The notes under the pieces: model-generated
The model's database searches: none
Told to the model about the DNA's origin: nothing
What the model saw: only the letters and a program-made list of their open reading frames with translations
Translations under genes and position numbers: made by a program
DNA from: Bacillota bacterium
GTDB lineage: Bacteria > Bacillota > Clostridia > Oscillospirales > Oscillospiraceae
NCBI GenBank assembly: GCA_023406225.1
Contig: JAEXWS010000011.1
Location: 1 to 20,550 of the forward strand
DNA: 20,550 bases
Direction of reading: 5' to 3'
Part shown: in pieces, positions 20,387 through 20,550 of the stretch
Numbering within the stretch: position 1 is the stretch's first letter
Layout: every line of letters begins with the position of its first letter

Positions 20387-20550
20387 TACTGGGCTCCTCC
20401 TTCCTTATTGGGTGCCGTGGGGGCTGCGGGGGCAGCCGGACGGGCAACGTTGGTGTTGGGCCGGAAACCGCCCTGGGGGCGGGCCTGGCCGGCAGGGCCG
20501 CGGTTGAAGCCGCCCTGGCCCGCGGGGCCGCGGTTGAAGCCGCCCTGGCC
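20386..20550 (-). CDS. rpsC: 30S ribosomal protein S3, C-terminal tail only
   Basis: This is the last 54 residues of a gene that runs off the window, read in the frame that ends TAA at 20386-20388. It is identified as rpsC from its place directly before rplP, the universal order, not from the sequence itself, which is all low-complexity tail. The tail reads GQGGFNRGPA twice (residue period 10), then GQARPQGGFRPNTNVARP and a Pro/Ala stretch, ending NKEGGAQ. S3 cores end about residue 210; variable basic tails are common, but a repeated Gly/Phe/Asn/Arg tail of this length is unusual. It is probably disordered and RNA-binding. The conserved KH and S3 domains must lie right of the window. Confidence 0.8.
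   Translation of the reverse strand, partial: GQGGFNRGPAGQGGFNRGPAGQARPQGGFRPNTNVARPAAPAAPTAPNKEGGAQ
20491..20550. repeat. 30-bp tandem repeat coding the S3 tail decapeptide
   Basis: Bases 20491-20520 and 20521-20550 are identical except within the first 7 positions. A third, degenerate unit lies at 20461-20490. More copies may continue beyond the window edge. The 30-bp period keeps the reading frame. Confidence 0.85.

Overview
The window looks like a chromosome segment of a Gram-positive anaerobe of class Clostridia, probably an Oscillospiraceae-type gut bacterium. This is inferred from the large ribosomal operon with rpsD between rpsK and rpoA, a KOW protein between map and infA, zinc-binding S4, S14, L36 and Adk, TndX/TnpX-like large serine recombinases, strong GGAGG ribosome binding sites, GC-rich core genes and a Gram-positive-type LexA box. 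No species call is made.

Region 1 (1-4505) is an accessory block with more AT-rich, mixed base composition. It holds a decayed large serine recombinase (1-1181), a stand-alone resolvase-like domain whose nucleophile serine is Asp (1242-1580), an oppositely oriented cargo gene with a degenerate kinase-like look (1601-2479) behind a consensus promoter, a 47-residue small ORF (2641-2784), and an intact large serine recombinase (2834-4411). The leader of the intact recombinase carries a hairpin around its ribosome binding site and start codon. A frameshifted remnant of an unrecognised C-terminus follows directly (4412-4505).

Region 2 (4531-8941) is chromosomal. lexA and a pentapeptide-repeat gene of Qnr-like size form a two-gene minus-strand unit 6 nt apart, behind a promoter whose -35 overlaps a LexA box. 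DNA-damage control of the pentapeptide protein is therefore expected. secG diverges from lexA. It is followed by a NodB polysaccharide deacetylase, a lipoprotein built from two copies of one unrecognised domain, and a zinc-ribbon protein with a C-terminal membrane anchor. Strong hairpin terminators separate these units.

Region 3 (8944-20550, all minus strand) is the S10/spc/alpha ribosomal cluster. In transcription order it reads rpsC (3' end only), rplP, rpmC, rpsQ, rplN, rplX, rplE, rpsN, rpsH, rplF, rplR, rpsE, rpmD, rplO, secY, adk, map, a KOW RNA-binding protein, infA, rpmJ, rpsM, rpsK, rpsD, rpoA, rplQ, ending at a very long hairpin terminator. Genes are tightly packed, and several stops overlap or adjoin the next start. 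Two oddities stand out: a 176-nt palindrome-rich gap between rpsN and rpsH, and a Gly/Arg/Pro-rich C-terminal tail on S3 with tandem 10-residue repeats.

No CRISPR array, tRNA or rRNA was seen. The most interesting candidates are the lexA-pentapeptide SOS operon, the recombinase leader hairpin, the structured rpsN-rpsH gap and the small genes of the accessory block.
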